A DNA stretch of 64,000 nucleotides, taken from the NCBI GenBank assembly GCA_036365515.1, contig CM070874.1:246010930-246074929 (forward strand). The letters are read 5' to 3'. The first letter of the stretch is position 1. Every line of letters starts with the position of its first letter. Of this stretch, positions 36,621 to 48,966 are shown piece by piece. Below the pieces are notes generated by a model. The model was not told where the DNA came from. It did no database searches and saw nothing but the letters and a program-made list of their open reading frames with translations. The DNA is from Torymus aiolomorphi. Lineage: Eukaryota; Arthropoda; Insecta; Hymenoptera; Torymidae. A program made the translations under genes and the position numbers.

Positions 36621-36783
36621 AATTTTTTTTTTTAATGAAAATTTAAGTTGGCACCTCTGCAGAAACTTTCAAGAAAATTGTTTTTTATATATATATTAAG
36701 TTTGATTATTATCAATCATAATAAATTTATAGGATAGTACTTTACTATAAAGTTGACTGTCTTACTATATTGACCTTTTTAAA

Positions 36784-37330
36784 ACTAGGCTAAGCTCGTC
36801 TATCTCGGATGACCTCATGAGGATTGAAGGGTTCAAAATATACAAACAAGACAGAAACTTTCGAGGGGGCGGAATTGCTTTATATGTACGAGATTCACAC
36901 GAATGTAAAATCTTAGAATCATCTAATACTGCAATGAGAGGGAAGCCAGGTATACCTGAATACATTTTCTGCTCAGTAAAAAGCAAGAATTCTGGACCTA
37001 TGCTTGTTTCTATCATCTACAGACCACCAGGTATATCATTTGTTAAGAATTCAGATTTACTGGATAAATTACGGGATCTTTGCCCTTGCTATAATCGCAA
37101 AATTATTATGGGAGATTGGAATGCGGATCTACTAAAAGATGGCAATGATGCTAAACTGGTTCGTAAACTGGCGGCGGAGCTATCGCTTCAGACAGCTCAG
37201 CACGGTGCGACGCATCACACACGCACCTCTCACACCTAGATAGACCAAATTCTTGTCGATGAGAACGATACGATACTTGAAGCACACAACATACCGGCAA
37301 ACTTTCATAGTCGACATAATATTATAGATA
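36784..37330 (+). pseudogene. LINE endonuclease domain
   Basis: LSSSISDDLMRIEGFKIYKQ leads into GGGIALYVRDS, then VSIIYRPPG, IIMGDWNADLL and, after a TAG at 37237, IDQILVD and NFHSRHNIIDIS with the terminal His. The first catalytic residues are lost to 5' truncation. The enzyme nicks target DNA in the nucleus. Confidence 0.85.
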
Positions 37331-37408
37331 TATCTTCAATGGGGAAGTCAGCCATTAAATCTAACAGAAATAAAATATCGTAATTATAAAGGGATTTCTT
37401 CCTCTCAA

Positions 37409-39490
37409 ATGGTTGATTTTCTGTCGACTTGTGACTGGTTGTCGTGCACCGACAGTTCTTATGACCCTAATACTGCTTTCGCTTGCATCTGCGACAATCT
37501 CACGGTGGCAATTGAACAGCTTGCGCCGGTTAAAACTTTTACACCTAAAAAGAGCCAGTTACCGTGGATAAACGCGGAGTTAGCTGGGATGCAACGTAAA
37601 CGAGACGCCACTTACAAACGGTACAAGAGGACCGGACACAAACACCTTCTAGATGAATTTCTGGCACTGCGACAGACGGTAGACGAACTAACCATACAAG
37701 CCAGAACATCATATTATCATAACCGTCTGTTTGATGCTCTTGAAAATGGTAATATTTGGAATGAACTAAAAGACCTGGGGCACCTTCCCAAATCTGAGGA
37801 GGACTTGAATGGCTTTACACTGGATGAGCTTAATATGCACTTTGCCGGGGTATCAGTCTCGCCGCACGACGATGGTGAGGACCGTAGGAAAATTATCTCG
37901 AGTGCTACGATGGACGGGTTCCACTTTAAAGACGTCACACTTCCTGACGTTATTCTTGCAATCTCTCACTTTTCGTCCCAGGCTCGTGGCGAGGATGGTA
38001 TTCCTCAGAGTGTTATACTAAAGGCTCTGCCTATCATAGAAGAACATCTGGTAAGGTTGTTCAATTCTTCCTTTACTCAGGGAGTTTTTCCGGATCTTTG
38101 GAAGAAGGCACGTGTAACGCCGTTGAAACAATTTTCTGTACCGAAAAATCCCTCGGATTTTAAGCCAATTTCTATCTTGTGCTTCCTTTCAAAGGTTCTC
38201 GAGAGAATCACCTATGACCAAATTCAAGAGTTTATAGTATTCAAGAAGATCATGGATCCTCTACAGACTGGGTTTAAAAAGCATCACTCTACCCAGACGG
38301 CGCTTTTAAAACTGACTGAGGACATAAGACTTGGCATCGACAAGAAACACGTCACGATACTTTTACTATTCGACTTTAGTTAAGCATTTGACACAATCTT
38401 ACCCGCTCGACTCCTCGAACGGTTCAAGTTGGTGGGTTTTTCTAGAACCGCTCTCTTGTGGATTAACTCTTATATAACAGGTCGGAGCCAATGCGTCTAT
38501 ACATATACGCAGGCCGTTTCTTCATAGTTAAGTACGAACCTCGGGGTACCACAGGGATCGGTTCTGGGACCCTTGTTATTTTGCCTTTACATAAATGACA
38601 TACGTGACGCCCTAGATTCGAGATACATCAAGCATCTTTTGTATGCAGATGACTTACAAATTTATACACAGGTTCCCCGAGAGGATGTAGATGCGGGAAT
38701 TCGGACAGTGCAGCAAGCAGCAATGGCTGTGTCGGATTGGGCAGTGTGGGCCGGTCTCAAACTTAACATGGTAAAAACGAAGGCAATTGTTTTTGGCGGC
38801 ATTAAATTTGTGAACGAATTTTACTCTGGTGCCATGCCGAGGGCGATTGACCTCGGAGACGGAGCCTGCATTCCCTTCTCTGATACCGTCACTAGTCTTG
38901 GTGTTGTGCTAGATGCGAAACTATCGTGGAAAGCTCATATAAATCAGGTAACAGAAAAATTCAATCGTGTGTTGTACGCGCTTCGATTTTTCCATCAGTA
39001 CACCACTGAGACTCTGCGCAAACAACTCATGGCTTCTCTGTTGTTCCCGCATTTGGATTACTGCTCTGTGGTTCTTCTTGATGCGTCTCAAGAACTAAGG
39101 GAAAAAAAAATACGACTGCAAAATGCTGGTGTGAGATATGTGTTAGGTGTAAGACGGTTTGATCATATTTCACCTCACAGATTAGTTGTGGGCTGGCTGC
39201 GCACTGATACGAGGAGACACTATTTCATGGCGGTACTTATGTACAAGATCATGCGCATGCATACTCCGGACTATCTAGAAAGTCTCTTTTACAGGTATGT
39301 ACCCAGAGCTACAGCTAGAGGTGAAATTAAAGAATTAACAATACTCCTGACGTGCACCAAAACTAGTGATAGATCTCTTCGAGTACAAGGTGCACACTTA
39401 TGGAATTCCCTGCCTGCTGCGATAAGAAACTTTTCCTCTCTCAGCAGATTTAAAACTGCTCTGAGAAGGCATCTCCTTGACCTCGACTAA
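37409..39490 (+). pseudogene. LINE reverse transcriptase, two stops
   Basis: A linker of about 170 residues precedes RT. It has SQLPWINAELAGMQRKRDAT and then QARGEDGIPQSVILKALPII. RT boxes are KPISILCFLSKVLERI, QTGFKKHHSTQTALL, LLLFDFS with TAA at 38381-38383 in place of the next Lys, LGVPQGSVLGPLLFCLYIND and LLYADDLQIYT. The thumb is LKLNMVKTKAIVFGG. The end carries LWNSLPAAIRNFSSLSRFK, a common LINE C-terminal segment. Only two stops break more than 690 codons, so the copy is fairly young. Confidence 0.9.
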
Positions 39491-40010
39491 GCACCCGCGA
39501 AATTCTCTATTTATGTAATACGTGTTATGTATTGTTCCGTATACACAGTGTTGTATATATGAATGTATTTATTAGCACGAGTGGTGAGAGTGAATGTGAG
39601 GTGTTAGCTTTAATAACGATCTGATAACTTCAGTGATAGTGATTCTAGTCAATCTAATTTCTAGTCATTTTAAATTATTCTACACTACTTCTTATCTGTG
39701 ATATCACTATTTTAATTCTGACTTACCACTGTGTATTATATAGCTTTAAGTTTAGACTGTGATATTTCGCAAACAGTATTAATTTAAAGACTGAAATTAG
39801 GTATTGACGATTATGGGATTTTAAATAAATCTGTTTCTATATTGAGATATTGACGATGTATTTCTAAATATTATTAAGACATTAACGATGTATTTCTAAA
39901 TATTATATTATTACAAGACTGTTAAATTATGAATATTATATGTAAATGCTGTAAATTTGTAAAATACTTTTACAATAAATGAAATACTAATACTAATACT
40001 AATACTAACA

Positions 40011-41421
40011 TTTTAAATGAATAATAAAACTTATTCACAAATTGCCATTTAAACAAAATTTTTATATTACTTTAGTATGATTACATTATGCTTAATTGCC
40101 ATTCATTTATGAGAAAAGTCGATAAATTTCATAAATGCTCCATTTAGTTTGAGATTTTATTCTATCCACTAACCGATCTAGCTTACAATGTCCACGAAAT
40201 ATGAGGCAAATCGATATTTTCTAACTGACGGAATTGTTAGTTAATTGTTGCACATCAACTGTCAGGTAACGCTAAGTAGCTGATTACAAAAACGTGAAAC
40301 GATAAATACCCACCAACCTCACTTGAATGGAGTCCCCGAATCCTAACGTCATATTGTGATAAATTGAAATAAAAAAATACTGTTCTGCCGACCGTGTCCC
40401 TCTACCTATTAAAATCTGTCTTTTAAAATGTAAATTTTTAATTTAATATTTTACGATCATGAAAAATAATAAAACCCATTTATAAAAAATCCAAAACTAT
40501 TTTGTGCACTGCGCAAAATCTGCGAAAATCTAATGTAGATGAGCATGAGATGTAGACAAAAAAATTTTAAACGTTCGTGAATGTTGATGTTCGACACAGC
40601 TTTAGAGTTTTTGGCTATAAATACTAGTCCATGCTTTGTTGTTTTCACACCGCTCATTCGCGGAATCGCGATGCTATACGTCGCTAAAAAAACCACAACT
40701 TTACAATTAATTACTAAACTCTAAATAAGCAAAGGAGGTGAGTTCCAGATAAATTCATCAAAACAGTAATCATATGTTCTTAACAGATCAGTTAACACCT
40801 TTTTCCTTTTTAAGCATTCTGAATCTGCTTCAGCATAGGTATTATTATGATTGATGTTACAATATGAGTAATTTATGTTAATGTGTTAACTTACGTTAAA
40901 TAACTAATGACTCTGAAATAAAAATTAACAGTATTTTCGTCTGATACTTTTAAACATTGCCATCTTTTGATTGCCCGGAGTAGATGGGCAACATCATAAC
41001 TGTAGCAACAAGGTGGTAAATCATCTAAATCTTCTACTAATTTTGAAAAAACAATTTAAATTATAGGCTACGTACGTTTGATTATTAAATGCTAAGCAGA
41101 TTGCATTCTGCAAAGCTATTGAATCATCCGTAGTGATTTCCTTGGGAAGTTTTGCACCACTTTCTCAGAAATTTAGTCAGAAAATCCACTATTATAGGTA
41201 CATGGTGGATACTTAATATTGCTTGTAATAATGGTATTATTTTTTTCTTAAAGCAAATAACAAGAACATAATAATAAAGATGAGAAAATCTGCTGGACAA
41301 AATCACTTGGAGAATTTTAAGATGAAATAGTCTATTCTACAATTTAAAAAAAATATTTTTGTCAAAATTGTGATTCCATAATTTTTGAACAATTGAAGAA
41401 AATTAAATTGTTGGTTGACAA
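40011..41421. other. AT-rich region; one possible minus-strand exon-like stretch
   Basis: Mostly no signal. On the minus strand about 40925-41037 is open and encodes VEDLDDLPPCCYSYDVAHLL and further residues. It is preceded by a pyrimidine-poor AG and has no repeat match by eye. It could be an exon or an old element; not claimed. Confidence 0.3.
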
Positions 41422-41820
41422 TTGCATTTCAGAAGAGAAGATGGTTTCTGCAATAAAAAAAAATTAGAAGAAAGTGGACCTTGTAAAAAATGCAAGACCC
41501 AATTAAAAACTAAATATGAATTCAAAGATGTATTGTGTATCAACATAGAAAGTGTAGCTGATTCAAACTCAATAAATTTGAATAATTTATCGAATACTAT
41601 AAATATTGAGAAACAAAGGCTCCTACTTGCTGGTGTAATTGGATACAAGGAGCCCATTAGTGTTACAAAGTTAGGGCATTATATTGCTTATTGCGAAGAC
41701 TTAAATGGGTATTGATACTCATATGACGATGCTGCTACATCCAATAAACCAGCAAAAATTAAATCCAATTTCACTGTTAATGCAGCCCTTATAATCTATG
41801 TGGAATATAGTTCTAAATAA
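41422..41820 (+). pseudogene. USP-like (C19) peptidase C-terminal fragment
   Basis: GPCKKCKTQLKTKYEF resembles the zinc-ribbon region of ubiquitin-specific proteases. RLLLAGVIGYKEPISVT is followed by KLGHYIAYC, the His box in which GHY is diagnostic. After it a TGA at 41713-41715 stands where Trp is expected before YSYDDA, and the frame continues to about 41820. The catalytic Cys box is absent. It does not look like USP7, whose His-box segment reads differently. It may be a fragment of a transposon-borne USP domain or of a host gene. Confidence 0.55.
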
Positions 41821-42329
41821 GGTTGGTATTGGCTATTTAAATAAGATCTATTTCATAAATTTGTTTTTAAAAGCCTTATATATTATTTCATCATAGGTTC
41901 TTAAATTATTATTGAATGATTTATTAATAGTAACTATCACATATAATTATTTTTACCATGTTGTTAATTTGGTATGCAAGGTTTTTATAAACTTCTCTAA
42001 TAAGCTTTCCACCATAAACCTTTTCTTTTATTTTCATTTCTTTTATTCCATTATAACCCATATGGCTTGTTATTCAAAATTATTTATTAAAAATAGTGTA
42101 TGATTCTAAACAACTTTTAGTCTTGTAAGGAAGGACCTCACAGTGTTCTCAGCAATGCAGTATTCTATGATGCTAAACAAACAGGTCTTGATAAAATTGA
42201 TAAAGAAAATCAAAACAGATTAAAACAAAAGTCAGTAGCAATTCCAACAACACCTACAAGTATGCAGATGGATATGGGATGAGAAGAGAAAAAGGATTAT
42301 TGATACTTTAAAAAAGCATGTTGTAAAAG
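41821..42329. other. AT-rich spacer, no supported gene
   Basis: No recognised domain. A short frame near 42115-42270 has no homology by eye. Confidence 0.4.
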
Positions 42330-42342
42330 GATATTATTCCCG

Positions 42343-42516
42343 CGGGTGAGTTCACCCGTTTTTTGTATTTATGTATTATAATTTTCTTAGTTTTAACCAA
42401 ATTCACCATAAACGTAAAAAATTAGATTATGTTACTTTATTCCCGCATAATGCGGGAATAAAAGTAGTTAATCCTCGCTAATTTACTTTGTTCTTGCATT
42501 ATGCAGGAATAAAGTA
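42343..42516. repeat. Cluster of three hairpins
   Basis: CGGGTGAGTTCACCCG at 42343-42358, ATTCCCGCATAATGCGGGAAT within 42433-42466 and a related, diverged palindrome at 42484-42516 built on TTGCATTATGCAGGAATAAA. The last two share the outer TACTTT and AAAGTA. Non-coding. Confidence 0.8.
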
Positions 42517-42737
42517 AAAGAGGGAATCAGACCACTTTTGCCCTGCTTTTCAGGCTATAAAATGGCCATTATAGTAGAGATGGGAATAAAATATTTTTCA
42601 GGCCAGAGTATCGCAGTGGGTGAGAATCTACTTTAGAAGACATAATAACAGAGATAAAAACTATATCTACAGGGGTACTTGAGTTTTTTTTACAAACTCA
42701 TCAGTTATATACATTTAATGGCGGATCAGCATATTTT

Positions 42738-42800
42738 TCAACGCATCTTTCAGATAGAATTTTCTTCAGAGCGTCGACGAGATGACATTTTTTTCCTCTA
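42738..42800. repeat. Inverted relative of the 36.5-kb minisatellite
   Basis: The reverse complement matches 36484-36547 over about 63 bp, including GCGTCGACGAGAT and TTTTTCCTCTA at the ends. The two lie 6.2 kb apart in opposite orientation. Confidence 0.75.
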
Positions 42801-42889
42801 ACCTGACGATCTTATCTGATAGTTTTATTTGATTTTGCAGTTAACACTCGGCCTGTCAGGGGTGATATCCCTCAGATATTCGTGCCGTC

Positions 42890-43070
42890 GACACCGAGAC
42901 TTTGAGAAATTCATTTCATATTTGCTCTGCATATCTTTAGAATTCATTACCATTACATCTACGAAATATCAGTTGTGTCCCTCATTTTAAATCTCATCTT
43001 CATCAACACCTCTTCGATTCCGAAGTAATCACTTGGTTACCCATGCATATCTTAGACTTATTCATTTATT
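42890..43070 (+). pseudogene. LINE ORF2 C-terminal fragment
   Basis: The frame SFRNSFHICSAYL, a stop, then NSLPLHLRNISCVPHFKSHL matches the usual LINE C-terminal pattern NSLP...R...FK. It is followed by spacer and a (CT)n tract. Too short for family assignment. Confidence 0.55.
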
Positions 43071-43184
43071 TTTCGTGATCATCCCTGCATCCCTGGAGCT
43101 ATACAATGTAACACTGTACTTTCTTCTTTGTATAGCAAATTGTATAGCACAAATTTGCTAATTTATTGCTAATTTAAATTAACC

Positions 43185-43186
<2 letters not shown>

Positions 43187-43268
<82 letters not shown>
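43187..43268. repeat. (CT)n microsatellite
   Basis: A pure CT tract of about 80 bp, directly before the CTGATGA motif. Confidence 0.97.
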
Positions 43269-43269
<1 letters not shown>

Positions 43270-43290
43270 CCACTCTCTCTCTTTTTAGCC

Positions 43291-43325
43291 CTGATGAGGA
43301 TCGCAGTGAAGTGATCGAAACGTCA
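43291..43325 (+). ncRNA. Possible hammerhead-like motif
   Basis: CTGATGAG is followed by GATCGC-AGTGAA-GTGATC, which can form a 6-bp stem with one G-U pair, then GAAAC and GTC. These are the ordered core elements of a type I hammerhead ribozyme, and flanking TTTTTAGC and AGCAAAAA could form a weak stem I. Against it, one G is unpaired next to CTGATGA and stem III is almost absent. Such minimal versions are known from Penelope-like elements. No activity is claimed. Confidence 0.3.
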
Positions 43326-44312
43326 GCAAAAAATCACACATTTGGTGTTTTATTTTTTGCCACCTACCTTCTAATAAGTGGACAGTGCGACCATTCATTA
43401 AAAAAAATAACATCAAGTATTTATAAAAAAGAACCCTCCTGCCCCATTTAATTAGTAACTGTTACTTGTCGTAAATAATAGTTTACAACACTTTATTTCA
43501 GATTTTAAATAGAATTTGAAACACTTTTTCTGATATATAATCAATGTGAATCAAATATTATATAATGAAAATTGATCTGCTCAGAGTTGTTAGTATACTA
43601 CATTTTTACGGATGAAATAAAATATAAAAATACCTGAAATTATTGTTATTTAAATGTAATATTCAGGTTTACGTATGTAGATACATATTTAAATTACTAT
43701 TGTAAGATAGATCTTGCAATACCTAGAGATACCGTAGACGGTAGCTCAACTGTCCCCAGTCTCCGACTTTGGTCTCGGTTATCCAAACAGTGTCGTGTTT
43801 CAAACCCAGTCTCGCCGATTCGCTGGAACGCCCCTGTGCCGAGTTTTTCGAAATTCGGAATTTTCGCGTGCTAATTTCAGCGTAGCACTGGTAATTCGGA
43901 ACCCACCTAAAATTATAGATCTCCATTGCTGGGCGAGTTACTAAGGGTGGACCCATTGCATCCAAAGTGCTCACAAGTGCAGCAATGCAGAGCTATATAA
44001 GACTCATAAAGAGGTCTTCAGATAGCTATAATATAAAAAAAATAAGAACTAAATATCACTAAATTATGATATACCATCCCATTATTATGTGAATCTAAAA
44101 GACATTACTGACCTGGTATAAATTTAATTATTTTTTTAAATGCAACCTGTAAAATCAGCACTATTACTTAGAATATAAAAAGCTATGGAATTTAAAAAAA
44201 AAAATTGATCAGATTACTAAATGGAAAAATTATAATAACTTTGATTGAAAATCAACGTGAGTCCAAACTCAAATTAAACTATGTATCCAGTAGAGGCACA
44301 AATTTCAATTAA
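43326..44312. other. AT-rich region with an unassigned mixed-composition block
   Basis: About 43720-43980 is less AT-rich. On the minus strand it has a frame of 83 codons and a GGGTTTGAAACAC segment faintly like a tRNA B box, so it could be a SINE. The evidence is too weak to call. Confidence 0.35.
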
Positions 44313-44609
44313 CCTATTAATGCACAGGCAAAATCTGAGAGGACTAGGCGAAAAATAACTATTAGAAATAGGATGAAACCATGAAGTGTGCAAAAACATG
44401 CAAACATTTTTTGTATACTTGTTTAAACAATTATTGTTTAAATTATTGGAAAACAATTATGGTTTAAACAATTGGAAAACAATTATTGTTCAAACAGTTG
44501 AATAACAATTATTTTTTGCATGTTTTTGTAAACTTGATGGTTTTATCCTATTCCTTCAATAGTTATTTTTCGGCAAGTCCTCCCAGATTTTGCCTGGGCA
44601 TAAATAGGT
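44313..44609. repeat. Foldback repeat, about 100-bp arms
   Basis: The left arm (CCTATTAATGCACAGGCAAA onward) is the reverse complement of the right arm ending GCCTGGGCATAAATAGG. The centre holds three copies of an ACAATTATTGTTTAAA-like unit. Short and non-coding; it ends about 75 bp before the TTAA element. Confidence 0.8.
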
Positions 44610-45479
44610 TCATCATTTTAATAACGTTCCGATTTCAAAAACTCACCATTTTTTTTCTAAATATCGCATTTTTGTATACTTTAAGGGTAGAGACCACTTG
44701 AGAAAAATTTTTTTTTCTCTGGTAGCTAAATTAATATTTTCATGTAGCATGTTGTATAGCACATAAAAGTAGAAATTGTCACGAATTTTGAAGACTTTTT
44801 ATGAACAATTATTTAAGTTATTGTTAAAAGAGTGGTTAAATATACATATAAAACTAGAAAAGTTCCAGCCGTTAAAATTTTTGTCAAAGCCTTTTGGGGT
44901 TGAAGGTACATCATTTCTATAGTAAATACTCAAGATTTACCTAGAGGTATTTGAGTTAAAGTGAATATTTTTTTTATTTGTCTTATGATAATGATTTTTT
45001 AAAATAAACACTAAAAATTTGTTAAATTTTAAACGTAAATAAAAAACAGCCTTGGGTAGAATTATTTGAAATGCATTCAAGAATAAGCACTAACAATTTT
45101 CAGAAGGATACATACAAATTTAAGATGGTGGGAACATTTTGAATATTGAATATTTCAATACTAAGAAAAATGCATTTAAAGTTTAATGTAATTTAAAAAC
45201 GAGACGTACCACTGAAATAGTCAGCTTGGTTATATTTACTATCAGATTTAAAAAAAAAAACCTACTTTATAAGATAAATCTTTATTTTATTTGTAATGGA
45301 GCTCATACTTGCATTTTTGGCGTAGATTCTATTCTCTAAAATCTTGCTACTTCTTACTATCTCAGTTTCCTTACATAGCATCGCACATTTCAGTAAATCT
45401 GTAAGTGCTTGGATAAACTTCACCAACTATCAACGCGTGTTAAATGAAATACTGAGAAATTAATCTTACACCTAATTAA

Positions 45480-46030
45480 AAAATTATAGTATGCCTGCCA
45501 ATGTACTTGTCGGATACTGATTGTAATACAGCAGTAGTAATAGAGTAGGACAACAAACTTGGAAAGAACTTCAAAATCTTCAAGACCAGTGATAATGTCT
45601 ACAACAATTCCAATACCATGCAGCGAGCGATAACTTCTTCATTACCGTATATCACCATGAGACACTGCTATTTCAAATAGATTGTTACTTGACATAGTAG
45701 CGTGTGCTTCATGTACATGTTGACAAGCAGTCTGCAGTATATTATCCTTGAGGGCATGGCTTCTTATGCAGCGCTTTCAACTGGAATTGAAATGCAGACT
45801 TATATAAATACTGCATGTTCATTTTACACAAACTCTCTCTAAGGCACCAAAACTTAAACCAATAGAACTTATGCTATCTAGTATTCTTTGGTTTATTAAA
45901 TAAATAGAACGATGCTTGGATTTTGTACAAGGATTTGAATGATTCTCTCCAACTACCCAGCCACAAGCCCTACACTTTAAAAAAAATTTTGGAAGAGAGT
46001 ACCATTGATTTAGAAATAATTGCACTAAGT
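45480..46030 (-). pseudogene. Degraded transposase of the TTAA element
   Basis: The clearest frame has FLKCRACGWVVGENHSNPC, then LINQRILDSISSIGLSFGAL. After stops come SNNLFEIAVSHGD, LHGIGIVVDIITGL and EDFEVLSKF. The order of a Cys pair, an INRR...IG..F segment, an IAVS.DG.W box and a G...DL.TGLV.DFEVLS box matches a transposase family common in invertebrate genomes. The Trp and acidic context of the IAVS box are lost. Many stops. Confidence 0.55.
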
Positions 46031-46384
46031 TCTCACTCCACTGAATGATACATAAATATTTTGGTCACGCTGCTGAATACACTAGAAATAATTCTCCTAT
46101 ATTGTTATCAACAGGTATGTGGCTGTTCTTGATTTATCAAGTTGGAGTCTTCCACTTTTCTTTCTGTCTTTTCATGAATCAGAGACAAATTAGCTTGCCT
46201 CTTATTTGGTCGTGCTTTTTCTGGACACCAACTTATACTGTTAAAATGCATTTTTATTTTAATTTCATGTTTAAAAATGCTTCAAAAGACAATCGACGAA
46301 AAGTCGATATTTCAGCTGATATTTTATTTACTGTACACTAAAGGTTGGGTTAGGGGGCCAAAGGTGGGTAAAACAATGAATAGA

Positions 46385-46800
46385 TTGACGCTCCCTACGA
46401 AAACTAGCACGATTCAGATTGCCACGAAGACTAGTCCATTTGAGCGTTGGCCGCGAAGACTAGCACGCCCCATTGATTTGCGTTGAAGACTAGCCCGATC
46501 CGCTTGATTGCGGCGAAGACTAGCACATTCCACTGCCTCTTATGTAAATTAACACGGTGACGTGAAGTGCTAGTTTTCGCGGCAAGCTTGCAAATCGTGT
46601 TACTTTTCGACGCAAACTCGCGAATCGTGCTACTTTTCGTCGCAATCTTACGAATTGTACTTTTATTCGGGGCAAACTCGTGAACGATGCTAGTTTTCGC
46701 GGCAACCTCGCGAATTGTACTAGTATTCGCGGCAAAGTCGTGAGTTATGCTAGTTTTCGTTGCAGTTTTCTGAAATGTGCTAGTCTTCGTTAGGAGGCCA
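46385..46800. repeat. Head-to-head minisatellite inside the TTAA element
   Basis: Four copies of a GCGAAGACTAGCAC-type unit (about 46388-46535) are followed by about seven copies of the inverted unit TGCTAGTTTTCGCGGCAA (about 46560-46800), unit length about 30-36 bp. The two arrays can fold on each other. Confidence 0.85.
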
Positions 46801-47213
46801 AAAAAGTATTAGTTTCCGTGGGAAGCGTCGAGATATGGTTAGTAGTAGTTAGTGCTCCTGTCTAATGTCCAAAATATAAAATGGTTCAAAAAATGAGCGG
46901 CAAAATGTCTACACAAAAATGATGCAAAAAAATCAAGTAAATGTAGGCTAAAATTAGTAAATATAATTTTGTAAAAATAAGAAATAAAATATTATATTAT
47001 TAAATTAACATATGGAACATGTTTTTTCTTAAAGTTAAATAGTTCTAGATTATACTTCTACAATAAAAAAAAAAAATCGATTTTTTGGTCATTTTCAAGT
47101 GGTCTCTACCCTTAAATGACAGGACAGGTTTCATAGGTTGCATTTTTTAAATTAAATAAGAACGTCGTGAGCATTCTCCTTTGTTTATGCATTATCTTGT
47201 GTACATAGATTTA

Positions 47214-48165
<952 letters not shown>

Positions 48166-48912
48166 GTGAGATTCAGTGGGAGGGGAACAGTGGAAAGGCG
48201 CATGCGCAGAAATAGTCGCAAAAGATCTGTTGATGCAAACTTAAGTAGCTTAATTGTTATTTATAGTGAGTTAAAAAAGTATATTATAGAAAGTACGCAT
48301 TGTAGAAGCTGTCCTCTAACTGTCGACGAGTTAGATATTTTTTGCGCAAATCGGAAAAGAGATTACTGGTCTTCAAATAAATTACTACAATATGGTCCCG
48401 TTGCATCAGCAATGAGTCCAGATACTTTTCTAAAATTAAAAAATAATATAAAGTTATCCAAACCACAAGATATAGATAAAAATCTCAAACGATTTTCTAT
48501 AGATAATAATCGTTCTGAAGTTGAATCTCGCCCTATGGTTTTTAAACTGCACAATATGTTCATGGCTGGAGTCGATCAACATGATGCACAATGTAGCAAT
48601 TTACTTCCCTGTATAAGAGCGAAAAAATGGACGTGGTTGGTGTTAGTTAGATTGATACGATCATCAATCACTAAAGCAACTGTTCTTCGAAATTTGGTTT
48701 ATGATAATAAAGTAAGTAGGAACGAAACAAATCGCTTTAGAACTCGCAGAATACTATCTTGCCAAGTGTAGAGCAAACAAAGTACAGGAAAGTATAATTG
48801 TTGTAAATAAAAGAAATTGCGAAAATTTTAAAAAGTGTGGTACAGAAATGCAAAAATTGTGCAAAATCTGCAACGTTTACTCATGTTCATCCTGTTTTTT
48901 AATTTTTCATAA
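48166..48912 (+). pseudogene. piggyBac-like transposase, internally deleted
   Basis: DELDIFCANRKRDYWSSNKL is followed by AMSPDTFLKLKNNIKLSK, the N-terminal part of the piggyBac domain. The catalytic middle is deleted, and then MAGVDQHDAQCSNLLPCIRA and KKWTWLVLVRLIRSSI correspond to the C-terminal catalytic box around the last Asp. A frameshift near 48760 leads to a Cys-rich tail, CKICNVYSCSSCF, like the zinc-binding C-terminus. The DDE set is incomplete, so it is non-functional. Confidence 0.83.
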
Positions 48913-48966
48913 GTATAATCCCACTTCTCAATTCCTAAAAAAAGAGGATACAAATTACACTAACTA

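Larger units (their letters stand above)
36784..40010 (+). mobile_element. Jockey-like LINE, 5'-truncated, with simple-repeat tail
   Basis: An endonuclease missing its first residues, an RT and a C-terminal region are followed by a 3' UTR of about 500 bp. It ends in an AATAAATGA-(AATACT)n tail at about 39976-40010. There is no ORF1. Truncation at the 5' end with a short simple-repeat tail is typical of target-primed insertion. Three in-frame stops and a frame change make it inactive. Confidence 0.87.
44685..47111. mobile_element. TTAA-flanked DNA transposon (Kolobok- or piggyBac-type target)
   Basis: Perfect 17-bp terminal inverted repeats GGGTAGAGACCACTTGA at 44685-44701 and 47095-47111 are each flanked by TTAA (44681-44684 and 47112-47115), the target duplication. 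The 2.4-kb body contains degraded minus-strand transposase and an internal two-way minisatellite. TTAA duplication is known for piggyBac and Kolobok. The protein remains are not piggyBac-like, so Kolobok-type is the better guess. Confidence 0.85.

Noticed and set aside
43723..43974. 83-codon minus-strand ORF and possible tRNA-derived SINE
   Set aside because: No domain; the B-box-like text lacks a proper partner A box, so neither reading is supported.
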